Source: Isoptericola halotolerans (lineage in GTDB: Bacteria; Actinomycetota; Actinomycetes; Actinomycetales; Cellulomonadaceae). From it: DNA of 64,000 nucleotides. Positions 15,937-24,211 of the stretch are shown in pieces. Positions within the stretch are counted from its first letter, which is position 1. Each line of letters begins with the position of its first letter. The stretch is taken from NCBI RefSeq assembly GCF_013149785.1, contig NZ_JABEZU010000001.1:62001-126000 (forward strand), read 5' to 3'. The notes beneath the pieces were generated by a model, which was not told the DNA's origin, did no database searches, and saw only the letters and a list, made by a program, of their open reading frames with translations. The translations under genes and the position numbers were made by a program.

Positions 15937-16767
15937 TCAGAACTCCTCGTAGACCGCCGGGTCCTGGTCGTTGTTGCGCCCGTCGGGCCGGGCGAGCGCG
16001 GCGATGGCGTCGACGTCGTCGTCGGTGAGCTCCAGGTCGATCGCGGCGAGGTTCTGCCGCTGGCGTTCCGGGGCGGTGGCCTTGGGCAGCGGCACGACGT
16101 CGAGGTGGGCGTGCCACGCGAGGATCACCTCGGGGACGCTCAGGCCCCGGGCGTCGGCGATCCGCGCCAGCACCGGGTCCTGCAGCATCTCGTTCGCCCG
16201 TCCGATCGGGCTCCAGGCCTCGGTGACGATGCCGCGCTTGGCGTCGTAGGACCGTTGCTCCGCCTGCGGGAAGTACGGGTGCAGCTCGACCTGGTTGACC
16301 GCGGGCACGACGCCGGTCTCCTCCAGGAGCCGGTCGATGTGCTCCGGCAGGAAGTTCGACACGCCGATTGCGCGGACCAGGCCGCGCTCGCGCGCCTCGA
16401 CGAGGGCCTGCCACGCCTCGACGTACCGGCGCTGGGCCGGGTTGGGCCAGTGGATCAGGTACAGGTCGAGGTGGTCCAGGCCCGTGCGGTAGACGCTCTC
16501 CTCGATCGCGGTGACCGCCGCGTCGTAGGTGTGGTGCCGGCCGGGCAGCTTCGAGGTGACGATCACCTCGTCGCGCGGCACGCCGCTCGCGCGGACCGCG
16601 GCGCCGACCGTGCCCTCGTTCTCATAGTTGAACGCCGAGTCGATCAGCCGGTAGCCCGCCCGCAGCGCGTTCTCGATGACCTCCGCACCGTGCCGTCCCT
16701 TGAGACTGGCGGTGCCGAACCCGATGCGGGGCAGGGTCAGGGCGCGGGTGGACGTGTACTCGGACAT
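15937..16767 (-). CDS. Aldo/keto reductase
   Basis: 276 aa from the ATG at 16767, with GGAGGA 5 nt upstream. The full catalytic tetrad is present: Asp43, Tyr48, Lys73 and His106 (LIHWPNP). GVSNF and the NADPH-binding PLPKATAPERQRQN segment are the other family marks. Closest in style to 2,5-diketo-D-gluconate reductase/AKR5-type enzymes, so it probably reduces aldehydes or ketones with NADPH in the cytoplasm. It sits 43 bp after the LLM gene, with the thioesterase gene upstream on the same strand. Confidence 0.92.
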   Translation of the reverse strand: MSEYTSTRALTLPRIGFGTASLKGRHGAEVIENALRAGYRLIDSAFNYENEGTVGAAVRASGVPRDEVIVTSKLPGRHHTYDAAVTAIEESVYRTGLDHLDLYLIHWPNPAQRRYVEAWQALVEARERGLVRAIGVSNFLPEHIDRLLEETGVVPAVNQVELHPYFPQAEQRSYDAKRGIVTEAWSPIGRANEMLQDPVLARIADARGLSVPEVILAWHAHLDVVPLPKATAPERQRQNLAAIDLELTDDDVDAIAALARPDGRNNDQDPAVYEEF

Positions 16768-16838
16768 CGGTCCTCCTCGTGCGTGGGCGGTACGGCTCCG
16801 ACAGCGACCGTACGCGCGGTCGACTCCCGTCGCTCGCC

Positions 16839-17612
16839 TCAGCTCAGCCGCCGCACCACCAGGGACTGCGCCAGCCGGCCGAACGACCCGGCCTCGTCGT
16901 GCAGGACGGCGGAGGTCACCCCGGCCCCGTCGGGACCGAACGTGACGGTGGTGTCCAGCCCCAGCCAGCCGCCGGCGGGCCGGCGGAACAGGTGCGCGGT
17001 GAGGTCGACGTTCGGGAAGGCCACCTCGCGCGGGTCGCTCCGCACGGTCATCCCGTTGGCCAGGTCCAGGAGACCGACGGTCCGGGCCAGCGTGCCGACG
17101 TCCTCGCCGTCGAGCAGCGGGACCCCGGTGCGTGCCCACACCCGCCCCCGGCCGGGGTTCTCCAGGGCGCGGCGGACCTCGATCGAGGCGACGAACCCGC
17201 CCGGCCAGTCCGCCGTGGGGTCCCACGCCGGGGTGTCCTGCGGGCCGGGCACGGCGGCCGGTGCGCCCGCCTCCAGCGTCGACGAGTCTCCCGTGGCCGT
17301 GAGCCAGGCCCGCAGCGTCACCACGCGGCGAGCACCGCAGTGCACCTCGGCCTCGACGAGCTCGACGCCGCGTCCCGGCCGCAGCACGCGCACCGCGGTG
17401 TCCATGACCTCCAGCGGGTAGGGGCCCCAGACGTCGAACGACAGGCGCGTCACGGCCAGGTCGTCGCGCCCCCGCGCGATCCGGTCGGTCTCGACGAGGT
17501 GGGCCAGGAGGCCGAACGTCGGCGCGACGTGCTGCTCGGCGGTGTTCCAGGCGCCGCCGACGGCGGAGGTCGGGTCGAACGTCGTGGCGCCGGTGCGTCG
17601 GAAGTAGCTCAT
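16839..17612 (-). CDS. Acyl-CoA thioesterase-like double hot-dog protein
   Basis: 257 aa (ATG at 17612; an ATG nine bases earlier is equally possible). Two hot-dog halves can be seen: residues ~10-110 (FGLLAHLVETDRIARGRDDLAVTRLSFDVWGPYPLEVM) and ~150-255 (TVGLLDLANGM ... NVDLTAHLFRRPAGGWLGLDTTVTFGPDGAGVTSAVLHDEAGSFGRLAQSLVVR). This matches the TesB-like thioesterase family of actinobacteria. Likely hydrolyses an acyl-CoA in the cytoplasm. Divergent from the sugar-dehydrogenase lipoprotein gene, with about 100 bp between. Confidence 0.82.
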   Translation of the reverse strand: MSYFRRTGATTFDPTSAVGGAWNTAEQHVAPTFGLLAHLVETDRIARGRDDLAVTRLSFDVWGPYPLEVMDTAVRVLRPGRGVELVEAEVHCGARRVVTLRAWLTATGDSSTLEAGAPAAVPGPQDTPAWDPTADWPGGFVASIEVRRALENPGRGRVWARTGVPLLDGEDVGTLARTVGLLDLANGMTVRSDPREVAFPNVDLTAHLFRRPAGGWLGLDTTVTFGPDGAGVTSAVLHDEAGSFGRLAQSLVVRRLS

Positions 17613-17711
17613 GGCCGCCATCCTGGCAGGACGGATCCCGTGCTCGCGCGCACCCTCGCCCCGTCGTGGGAGGCTCGAGGAGCGACCGGCCCGCGACGAT
17701 CGAGGAGCCTG

Positions 17712-18797
17712 ATGACCCTGCGCCCTGCCGCTGCCCGGGTGGCGACCGCCTCCCTGGCACTGTTCCTGATGACCGGCTGCGCCGCGGACCCCGGTCCTGG
17801 ACCCGCGTCCCCCGAGCCTGCCTCTCCGGCGGCAGCCGACCCGACGGGCACCCCCACCCCGGTCGCGACCGGCCTGGACGCACCCTGGTCGGTCGTCCTG
17901 CTCGACGGCACCGCCCTCGTCAGCGAGCGGGACAGCGCCCGGATCGTGGAGCTGGCCGACGACGGTTCGCACCGTGAGGTCGGCGTCGTCGCCGACGTCG
18001 AGCCCGCCGGGGAGGGAGGTCTGCTCGGCCTCGCCGTCGACGACGACCGCCGCCTCTACGTCTACTCGACCGGTCCGGGGGGCAACCGCATCGAGCGCTA
18101 CGAGCTGACCGGCGAGCCGGGCGCGCTGGGCCTCGGGGCGCCCACCACCCTCCTCGACGGGCTGCCGTCGGCCCGCGTCCACGACGGTGGACGCCTCGCC
18201 GTCGGCCCGGACGGGATGCTGTACGCCGCGGTCGGCGACGCGGGAGAGCCGGGCCTCGCCCAGGACCTCGACTCCCTCGGCGGCAAGATCCTGCGGATGA
18301 CGCTCGACGGCGAGGTGCCCGCCGACAACCCCTTCGAGGGGTCCCTGGTCCACAGCTACGGCCACCGCAACGTGCAGGGCATGGCGTGGGCCGACGACGG
18401 CACGATGTTCGCCACGGAGTTCGGCCAGAACACCTGGGACGAGCTCAACGTCATCACCGCGGGCGCCAACTACGGCTGGCCGGAGGTCGAGGGGATCGCC
18501 GAGCAGGAGGGGTTCGTCGACCCGGTCCAGCAGTGGGAGCCGTCGCAGGCGAGCCCGAGCGGCATGGCGCACGTCGACGGCACGCTGTTCGTCGCGAACC
18601 TGCGCGGCCAGGTCCTGCGGGCGGTCCCCGTCGACGAGCCCGGCACCTCGACCGATCTCTTCGAGGGGGAGCACGGGCGGCTGCGGGACGTCCTGCCCGG
18701 GCCGGACGGCGGGCTCTGGTTCGTCACGAACAACACCGACGGGCGGGGAGACCCGGGCGCGGACGACGACCAGGTCCTCACCGTCGACCTCCCGTGA
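17712..18797 (+). CDS. PQQ-dependent sugar dehydrogenase-like lipoprotein
   Basis: 361 aa, ATG at 17712 after GAGGAG. The signal peptide ends in the lipobox LMTG-Cys23, so the protein is lipid-anchored outside the membrane. A ~30-residue Pro/Ala linker leads to a six-bladed beta-propeller of the glucose/sorbosone dehydrogenase (Asd/YliI) family: GEGGLLGLAVDDD, VHDGGRLAVGPDGMLYAAVGD, GHRNVQGMAW, EFGQNTWDELNVI, GANYGWPEVEG. Family members oxidise aldose sugars using PQQ. No PQQ biosynthesis genes lie in the window, so cofactor supply is unknown. Confidence 0.9.
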   Translation: MTLRPAAARVATASLALFLMTGCAADPGPGPASPEPASPAAADPTGTPTPVATGLDAPWSVVLLDGTALVSERDSARIVELADDGSHREVGVVADVEPAGEGGLLGLAVDDDRRLYVYSTGPGGNRIERYELTGEPGALGLGAPTTLLDGLPSARVHDGGRLAVGPDGMLYAAVGDAGEPGLAQDLDSLGGKILRMTLDGEVPADNPFEGSLVHSYGHRNVQGMAWADDGTMFATEFGQNTWDELNVITAGANYGWPEVEGIAEQEGFVDPVQQWEPSQASPSGMAHVDGTLFVANLRGQVLRAVPVDEPGTSTDLFEGEHGRLRDVLPGPDGGLWFVTNNTDGRGDPGADDDQVLTVDLP

Positions 18798-18801
18798 GAC
18801 G

Positions 18802-20397
18802 TCACCGCAGGCCCCGGCCGGCGGCGTAGGTCGCGGCGGCCGCGCGCGAGCGCAGGCCGAGGGTCAGGTAGATGTTGGCGACGTGCCGGTGGACCGTGTG
18901 CTCGCTCAGCTGCAGTGCCACGGCGATCTCGGCGTTGGTGAGCCCGCGCGCGAGCAGGCGGAGCACCTCGGACTGCCGGGGCGTGAGCGGGTCGGAGCGT
19001 GCGCCGAGGATCGCCCGTGCTCTGTCGAGCGCGGGGCCGGACTGCAGCGTCTCCAGCGTCGTCAGGGCAGCGGCGGCGTGACGGCGCGCGGCGGACGTGT
19101 CGCCGAGCGCGAGCAGGGTCTCCGCGAGGTCGAGGCGGCACTCGGCCTCGTCGAGGGGGAGCCGGGCGTCGTGGAGGTGGCGCACCGCGGCCTGCTGGTG
19201 GGGCAGCGCCTCGACGGGCTCGCAGAGCCGGGCCTCCGCCGCGGCGGAGGTGCCTCGCAGGAAGTCCGTGCCGACCGTCGCGGCGAGCGCACGGAGCCGG
19301 GCGGCGGCCTCGCGTGCCTCGTCGTGGTGGCCGGCGGCGATGCCCGCGGCCACGGCCACGGCCAGGACGTCGACCTTCTCCCACGGGTGCCCGGGCGCAC
19401 GGAGCAGCTCGCTGATGATCGACCAGGCTCCGTCGGCGTCGCCGGCCGCGAGCCGGACCTGCGCGAGGCCGGTCATGGCGCCGGGGTAGGAGGACGCCTG
19501 CTGCAGCAGCATCTCGGCCTCGGCGAGCCGGCCCTGACGGCGGCGGAGCTCACCCAGCAGCCGGACCGCCTCGTCCCGGGTCTCCCGACGGGAGTGCTCG
19601 AGCCGGTCGAGCACTCGCGTCAGGCTCGCCTCGGCCTCGGAGATCTCTCCCTGGGCCAGCAGGACGGAGGCGTAGCGGGTGCGGCAGACGAGGAAGAGGG
19701 GCTCGAGGTCGCGCCGTTCGCAGATCTCCGCGACCCGGACGCACCACTCGCGGGCGCGGTCCAGGTCGTGGGCCTCCTGGCAGGCGGTGATGAGCCAGCA
19801 GCACACCTTGCCCATCCACATCAGGTCCTCGACGTCCCCCGCGGTGGCGGCCGCCGACGCCGCGTCGAGCAGCTCCATCCCGGCCGTCACCTCCCCGCGT
19901 CCGACGCGAGCGAGCCCGGCCAGCGCCTGCGCGACGACGACCAGGTCGCCGTCCGCCGTGCGCGTGCCGATCTGCTGCGCCGTCGTCGCGGCGTCGAGCG
20001 CCGCATCGGGGTCGTGGTCGAGCGCGAGCGCCAGCTCGGCCCGGCGGACCGCCAGCCAGCCGGCCTCGGGGACGTCCGTGCGGCCGCCGAGCAGGTCGGT
20101 GGCTCGCGCCAGCCATCCGCGCCCGACGGCGACGCCCGCGCCGAAGAGGACCGAGTCGTGCGCCAGGGCGGCGGCGGCGCGGGCCGCGCCCCGGACGTCG
20201 CCCGAGGTGCGGTAGCTGCGGTAGGCGGCCTCGCGCGCGCTGAGCGCGAGCTCGGCGTCGTCCAGCCACCAGGCGGCCTGCGCGAGCCCTTCGTGATCCT
20301 CGGCGGTGGCGTCCCCCGCCGTCAGCGCGGCGAAGCCGGTCGCTGCCTCGCGCCAGCGACCGGCCCTCAGCGCTGATCTGGCGCCGACGGGGTCCAT
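18802..20397 (-). CDS. LuxR-type regulator with TPR-like sensor region
   Basis: 531 aa. The C-terminal ~60 residues are a LuxR/GerE HTH (LTPRQSEVLRLLARGLTNAEIAVALQLSEHTVHRHVANIYLTLGLRSRAAAATYA). The first ~450 residues are Ala-rich helical repeats of TPR type, as in MalT/LAL regulators but without the N-terminal AAA ATPase and Walker motifs, so it is the short ATPase-less form. It likely binds a protein or small ligand through the superhelix. The tautomerase gene lies 38 bp upstream on the same strand. Its 3' end nearly touches that of the sugar-dehydrogenase gene (convergent). Confidence 0.87.
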   Translation of the reverse strand: MDPVGARSALRAGRWREAATGFAALTAGDATAEDHEGLAQAAWWLDDAELALSAREAAYRSYRTSGDVRGAARAAAALAHDSVLFGAGVAVGRGWLARATDLLGGRTDVPEAGWLAVRRAELALALDHDPDAALDAATTAQQIGTRTADGDLVVVAQALAGLARVGRGEVTAGMELLDAASAAATAGDVEDLMWMGKVCCWLITACQEAHDLDRAREWCVRVAEICERRDLEPLFLVCRTRYASVLLAQGEISEAEASLTRVLDRLEHSRRETRDEAVRLLGELRRRQGRLAEAEMLLQQASSYPGAMTGLAQVRLAAGDADGAWSIISELLRAPGHPWEKVDVLAVAVAAGIAAGHHDEAREAAARLRALAATVGTDFLRGTSAAAEARLCEPVEALPHQQAAVRHLHDARLPLDEAECRLDLAETLLALGDTSAARRHAAAALTTLETLQSGPALDRARAILGARSDPLTPRQSEVLRLLARGLTNAEIAVALQLSEHTVHRHVANIYLTLGLRSRAAAATYAAGRGLR

Positions 20398-20435
20398 CTC
20401 GTCAGCCTGTGCCCCGTCGGCGGGCTTGGCAACCC

Positions 20436-20666
20436 TCAGGCGTCGGCCCGGGCGCCGCGGGCGAGGGCGTGCACGTCCGCGGTCGTGAGCGGGTTGCCCG
20501 CGATGCCCCAGTCACCGCTGGTCACCTCGTGGACGACGCACCACGTGACCGGGCGCATCGCCTCGCCCTCGACGCTCACCATCGCGTCGGTGAGGCGGCT
20601 GATGATCTCCTGCTTCTGACGGGGGGTGAAGACGTCCTTGATGACGTCGACCTGGACGAGAGGCAT
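20436..20666 (-). CDS. 4-oxalocrotonate tautomerase-family protein
   Basis: 76 aa from the ATG at 20666, preceded by GAAAGGAA. Pro2 (MPLVQVDVIKDVFTPRQK) is the catalytic N-terminal proline once Met is removed, and the length matches tautomerase subunits. The C-terminal part (VHEVTSGDWGIAGNPLTTADVHALARG) is longer than in 62-aa 4-OT enzymes. Expected to be an oligomeric cytoplasmic tautomerase. No catabolic genes for aromatic compounds are nearby, so its substrate is open. Confidence 0.88.
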   Translation of the reverse strand: MPLVQVDVIKDVFTPRQKQEIISRLTDAMVSVEGEAMRPVTWCVVHEVTSGDWGIAGNPLTTADVHALARGARADA

Positions 20667-20778
20667 GGTTCGTTCCTTTCTCGGGTGCCGCTCCCGGGGT
20701 GGGATCGACTGGGTCCAGGTTCTGTCGCGAGACCCTGCGGGCGCTTCGACCGGACGGGCCAACTTCGCAGGACGGTCG

Positions 20779-20800
20779 CGGTGGCCCGATCGGGCCACCG
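20779..20800. promoter_or_regulatory. 22-bp perfect palindrome upstream of the beta-galactosidase
   Basis: An 11-bp arm CGGTGGCCCGA is followed directly by its exact complement with no spacer. It lies between the divergent tautomerase and beta-galactosidase genes, centred about 49 bp before the latter's predicted transcription start. It fits an operator better than a terminator, since no T-run follows on either strand. It does not resemble the LacI site at 24173-24197. Confidence 0.6.
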
Positions 20801-20826
20801 ACGAGATCGGCACCGCCCGGACCACG

Positions 20827-20832
20827 TACGGT
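20827..20832 (+). promoter_or_regulatory. -10 box of a leaderless promoter for the beta-galactosidase gene
   Basis: TACGGT ends 6 nt before the GTG at 20839, the same box and spacing as at the AraC gene (13146). No ribosome binding site precedes the GTG. Confidence 0.55.
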
Positions 20833-20838
20833 CGGTGC

Positions 20839-23166
20839 GTGCCACATGCAGACCACATCGACGTCGCCCTTGCCTGGATCGGACGAGCAGGCCGCCCCTG
20901 GTTCCCTGTCACGGGAGAGGTCCACTACGCCCGGCTCCCGCGCGAGCGCTGGTCCGAGGTGCTGGGCCACGCCCGCGCCGGCGGGCTGACCTCGGTGGCC
21001 ACCTACGTGTTCTGGCAGGCTCACGAGCCCACGCCGGGCGAGCTCCGCTGGGACGGGAACCTGGACCTGCGCGCCTTCGTCGAGCTGGCGGGCCGGCACG
21101 GGCTCGAGGTCGTGGTCCGGCTGGGGCCGTGGGCGCACGGGGAGGCCCGCTACGGCGGGTTCCCGGACTGGCTCGTCGAGAGCGACCTCGCGCTGCGCAC
21201 GGACGACCCGGGCTACCTCGCGCTGGTGCGGCGGTTCTACGGTGCGACGATCGACCAGCTCGCCGGCCTGACGCACGCGGACGGCGGCCCGGTGGTCGGT
21301 GCGCAGATCGAGAACGAGCTGTACGACCAGCCCGAGCACCTGGCCACGCTGCGCAAGATCGCCGAGGAGGCCGGCCTGCACCTGCCGCTGTGGACGGCGA
21401 CAGGGTGGGGTGGCGCACTTGTACCAGAGGGCCTGCTGCCGGTGTACAGCGCGTACGCCGACGGGTTCTGGGCCGAGGCCGACGAGGAGTGGCCGTCCTG
21501 GTCGCAGGTGCACTTCCGCTACTCCCCGGTGCGCGACGACCTGGGCACCGGCGCGGACGTGCGCGAGGCCCTCGACGGAGTCGTGACGGACGGCGGCGTC
21601 ACGGTGGACGACGGCGGGGCAGCGGGCGAGGTGCAGGACCCGGGCACCCCGTTCATCACCTGCGAGCTCGGCGGGGGCATGCACGTCGCCTACCACCGCC
21701 GCCCGCTCGTGCAGCCCGCGGACGTGGCCGCGCTCGCCCTGGCGAAGATCGGCAGCGGGTCCGTCTGGCAGGGCTACTACGTGTACGCCGGCGGCACGCA
21801 GCGGGTCGGGGCGCACGGCACGGAGCAGGAGTCGCAGGCCACCGGGTACCCGAACGACGTCCCGACGCTCTCCTACGACTTCGGGGCTCCCGTGGGGGAG
21901 CACGGGCAGGTGCGCCCCCACCACCACCTCCTGCGCCGCCAGCACCTGTGGCTGGCCTGCGACGGCGAGGCGCTCGCCGCGATGCCCGCCACCGTGGGCG
22001 GTGGCAGCGACGACCCGGCGGAGCTGCGGTGGGCAGTGCGGTCGGACGGACGGCGCGGCTACCTGTTCGTCACCACCTACCAACCCGCTCGTGCGCCCCT
22101 GCCGGCGCAACCTGGTGTGCAGCTCACGGTCGACCTGGACGACGGCCCGGTCATCGTCCCGACCGCGCCGGTGGACCTCCCCGCCGGGGTCTCGGTCGCC
22201 TGGCCGTTGCGCTACCCGCTCGCCGACGGGGTGGTGCTGCGCAGCGCGACGGCCCAGCTCGTCACCCGGCTCGACGACGTCGTCGTCCTCGCCGCGACCG
22301 AGGGGGTGCCGGTCGAGCTGGTCCTCGACGGCGAGGTCGCCGTCGGCGGTCCCGTCACCACGCGGGCCGCCGACGGCGCCACCGTCGTCACGCTCGACGT
22401 GCCGCCCGGCCCGGGGACGGTCGTCGAGCTGCCGGGCGTGCGGGTCATGGTGCTCGACGACGTGACCGCCGACCGGCTCTACCGGCTGGAGCTTGCCGGC
22501 CGCGAGCGCCTGGCGCTCGCCGATGCCCCGGTCTACGCGCTGGACGGAGAGCTGGTGGTGCACGGTGACCGGCCGCAGGCCGAGGTGTCACTCTTGCCCG
22601 GTACCGACGTCGCCGTGGCAGGGGCCCGCGGCGCCGCACGCGGCGGCGGCTGGGTCACCTGGGAGGTGCACCTGCCCGGGGCCGGCACGCACGAGCTGGA
22701 GGTCGACCCTCGCCCGGTGGCGCCCGCCCCGCCGGAACCGACCCGCGGCGGGCCGATGGACCGGCTGAGCGCACCCACCGACTTCTCGGGGGCGGCCCGC
22801 GTGCACCTGGAGGTCCCGGCCGAGGCGCTGGCCGGCGTCGACCGGGCGCTGCTGCGCCTGGACTGGACCGGCGACGTCGGACGTGCCCTGGTCGGCGACG
22901 AGGTGGTCGGCGACCACTTCTGGCACGGCCCGGACTGGGACGTCGACCTGACTCCCTGGCGCGAGGAGGTCGCCCGCGACGGGCTGACCCTCGAGCTGCT
23001 GCCCTGGCGGCGGGACACCGGCGTGTGGGTCGACCTGTCGGTGCGGGACGTGCCCGACGGGATCGCGGTCCGCTCGGCGAGCGTCGTGAGGGTGGCTCGG
23101 GCAGTGGTGGAGGTCGCAGCGGTCAGTCGAGCGGGGCGACAGGCCCGGTCGACTCGCGCCACATGA
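20839..23166 (+). CDS. GH35 beta-galactosidase
   Basis: 775 aa from the GTG at 20839. The N-terminal TIM barrel (about 1-330) carries GEVHYARLPRERW, TYVFWQAHEPTPGELRW and QIENE with acid/base Glu160; the nucleophile is probably Glu276 in FITCELGGGM. Beta-sandwich domains follow to the C-terminus. There is no signal peptide, so it should hydrolyse terminal beta-D-galactosyl (or related) residues on imported oligosaccharides. The last ~30 residues are Arg/Ala-rich and overlap the convergent LacI gene by 44 bp. The LacI gene and two sugar dehydrogenases next door point to one sugar-use locus. Confidence 0.92.
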   Translation: MPHADHIDVALAWIGRAGRPWFPVTGEVHYARLPRERWSEVLGHARAGGLTSVATYVFWQAHEPTPGELRWDGNLDLRAFVELAGRHGLEVVVRLGPWAHGEARYGGFPDWLVESDLALRTDDPGYLALVRRFYGATIDQLAGLTHADGGPVVGAQIENELYDQPEHLATLRKIAEEAGLHLPLWTATGWGGALVPEGLLPVYSAYADGFWAEADEEWPSWSQVHFRYSPVRDDLGTGADVREALDGVVTDGGVTVDDGGAAGEVQDPGTPFITCELGGGMHVAYHRRPLVQPADVAALALAKIGSGSVWQGYYVYAGGTQRVGAHGTEQESQATGYPNDVPTLSYDFGAPVGEHGQVRPHHHLLRRQHLWLACDGEALAAMPATVGGGSDDPAELRWAVRSDGRRGYLFVTTYQPARAPLPAQPGVQLTVDLDDGPVIVPTAPVDLPAGVSVAWPLRYPLADGVVLRSATAQLVTRLDDVVVLAATEGVPVELVLDGEVAVGGPVTTRAADGATVVTLDVPPGPGTVVELPGVRVMVLDDVTADRLYRLELAGRERLALADAPVYALDGELVVHGDRPQAEVSLLPGTDVAVAGARGAARGGGWVTWEVHLPGAGTHELEVDPRPVAPAPPEPTRGGPMDRLSAPTDFSGAARVHLEVPAEALAGVDRALLRLDWTGDVGRALVGDEVVGDHFWHGPDWDVDLTPWREEVARDGLTLELLPWRRDTGVWVDLSVRDVPDGIAVRSASVVRVARAVVEVAAVSRAGRQARSTRAT

Positions 23167-24127
23167 TGCGCTGCAAGGGGGACTCGGACGCCGGCGGGTC
23201 CTCGTCGCGCAGCGTGGCGAGCAGGAGCCGCATGGCCCGGCGGCCTCCCTCGCGGAAGTCCACGTCGATCGTCGTGAGCGACGGCATCGTGTACTCCCCG
23301 AAGTCGGCGTTGTCCCAGCCCGTCAGCACCAGGTCGCCGGGCACCGTCCAGCCCCTCTCGGCCGCCCCGCGCAGCACGCCGACGGCGAGGTGGTCGTTCG
23401 CGGCGATCACCGCCAGCGGCGGCGCGTCGTCCGGCAGCGCCAGCACGGCTTGACGGCCGGTCTCCGCGGGCCACTCGCCACCGACGACGCCGAGCGACTC
23501 GACCCCGAGACGCTCGACCGCCGCGAGGTACGTCTCGCGCCGTGCGCGTGCGGAGGCGTAGTGGTCCGGCCCCGCGACGTGCAGGAACCGACGGTGCCCC
23601 GCTTCGGCCAGCGTCGACACGAAGACGTCGAGCAGGCTGGCGTCGGCGAGCTCGCCGGTGCTGTGCATGTTCTCGTCGAAGGCGGTCGCGGCGAGCACCG
23701 GCGTCGTGCTCCGGTCGCTCGAGAGGGCAGAGGGCAGCACCGGGACGAACGTGAGGATGCCCTCGTACTGGCCGCCGACCGCCAGCTCGAGCGTGCGGTC
23801 GGTGCGCTCGGCGACGGTCTCGTCGATGCTGTGGGTCTCCGTGACGTACCCGGCGGCGTGGGCGACCTCGCTCGCACCCTGCACCATCGCGAGCTGGTTG
23901 TCGAACGTCATGCCGGTGATCACCGCGAGCCGTCCGGAACGGCGCGTGCGCATGGACCGGGCGGCGAGGTTCGGCCGGTACCCGATGGACTCGGCGACCT
24001 CCATCACGCGCTGGCGGGTGCTGGCCGAGACCGCTCCCTTGCCGGTGAGGGCGTAGGACACGGTCGTCTGCGAGACGCCGGCGATGCGCGCGACGTCGCG
24101 ACTGGTCGGCGGGGTCGAGCCACCCAT
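23123..24127 (-). CDS. LacI-family transcriptional regulator
   Basis: 334 aa from the ATG at 24127 (AGGGAGG upstream); an earlier ATG at 24166 would overlap the promoter. The HTH is at residues ~9-30 (SRDVARIAGVSQTTVSYALTG) with the hinge GYRPNLAARSMRTRRSG. A periplasmic-binding-protein-like sugar domain fills the rest (AVIAANDHLAVGVLRGA, LVLTGWDNADFGEYTMPSLTTID). It is divergent from two Gfo/Idh/MocA genes and faces a tandem palindromic operator, so it most likely represses both them and itself. Inducer: a sugar, unknown. Confidence 0.93.
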   Translation of the reverse strand: MGGSTPPTSRDVARIAGVSQTTVSYALTGKGAVSASTRQRVMEVAESIGYRPNLAARSMRTRRSGRLAVITGMTFDNQLAMVQGASEVAHAAGYVTETHSIDETVAERTDRTLELAVGGQYEGILTFVPVLPSALSSDRSTTPVLAATAFDENMHSTGELADASLLDVFVSTLAEAGHRRFLHVAGPDHYASARARRETYLAAVERLGVESLGVVGGEWPAETGRQAVLALPDDAPPLAVIAANDHLAVGVLRGAAERGWTVPGDLVLTGWDNADFGEYTMPSLTTIDVDFREGGRRAMRLLLATLRDEDPPASESPLQRIMWRESTGPVAPLD

Positions 24128-24172
24128 CGTCGGCCTCCCTCTCTTGACAGTCGATGAGTCTTTCATAGACGC

Positions 24173-24197
24173 TGATACGTATCACTGATACGTATCA
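24173..24197. promoter_or_regulatory. Tandem LacI operators
   Basis: TGATACGTATCA, a 12-bp perfect palindrome with the central CG typical of LacI-family sites, occurs twice (24173-24184 and 24186-24197) separated by one C. The centres are 13 bp apart. It lies between the divergent LacI and dehydrogenase genes, ending 15 bp before the ATG at 24212. Confidence 0.88.
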
Positions 24198-24211
24198 ACA
24201 GTGGGGGAACC

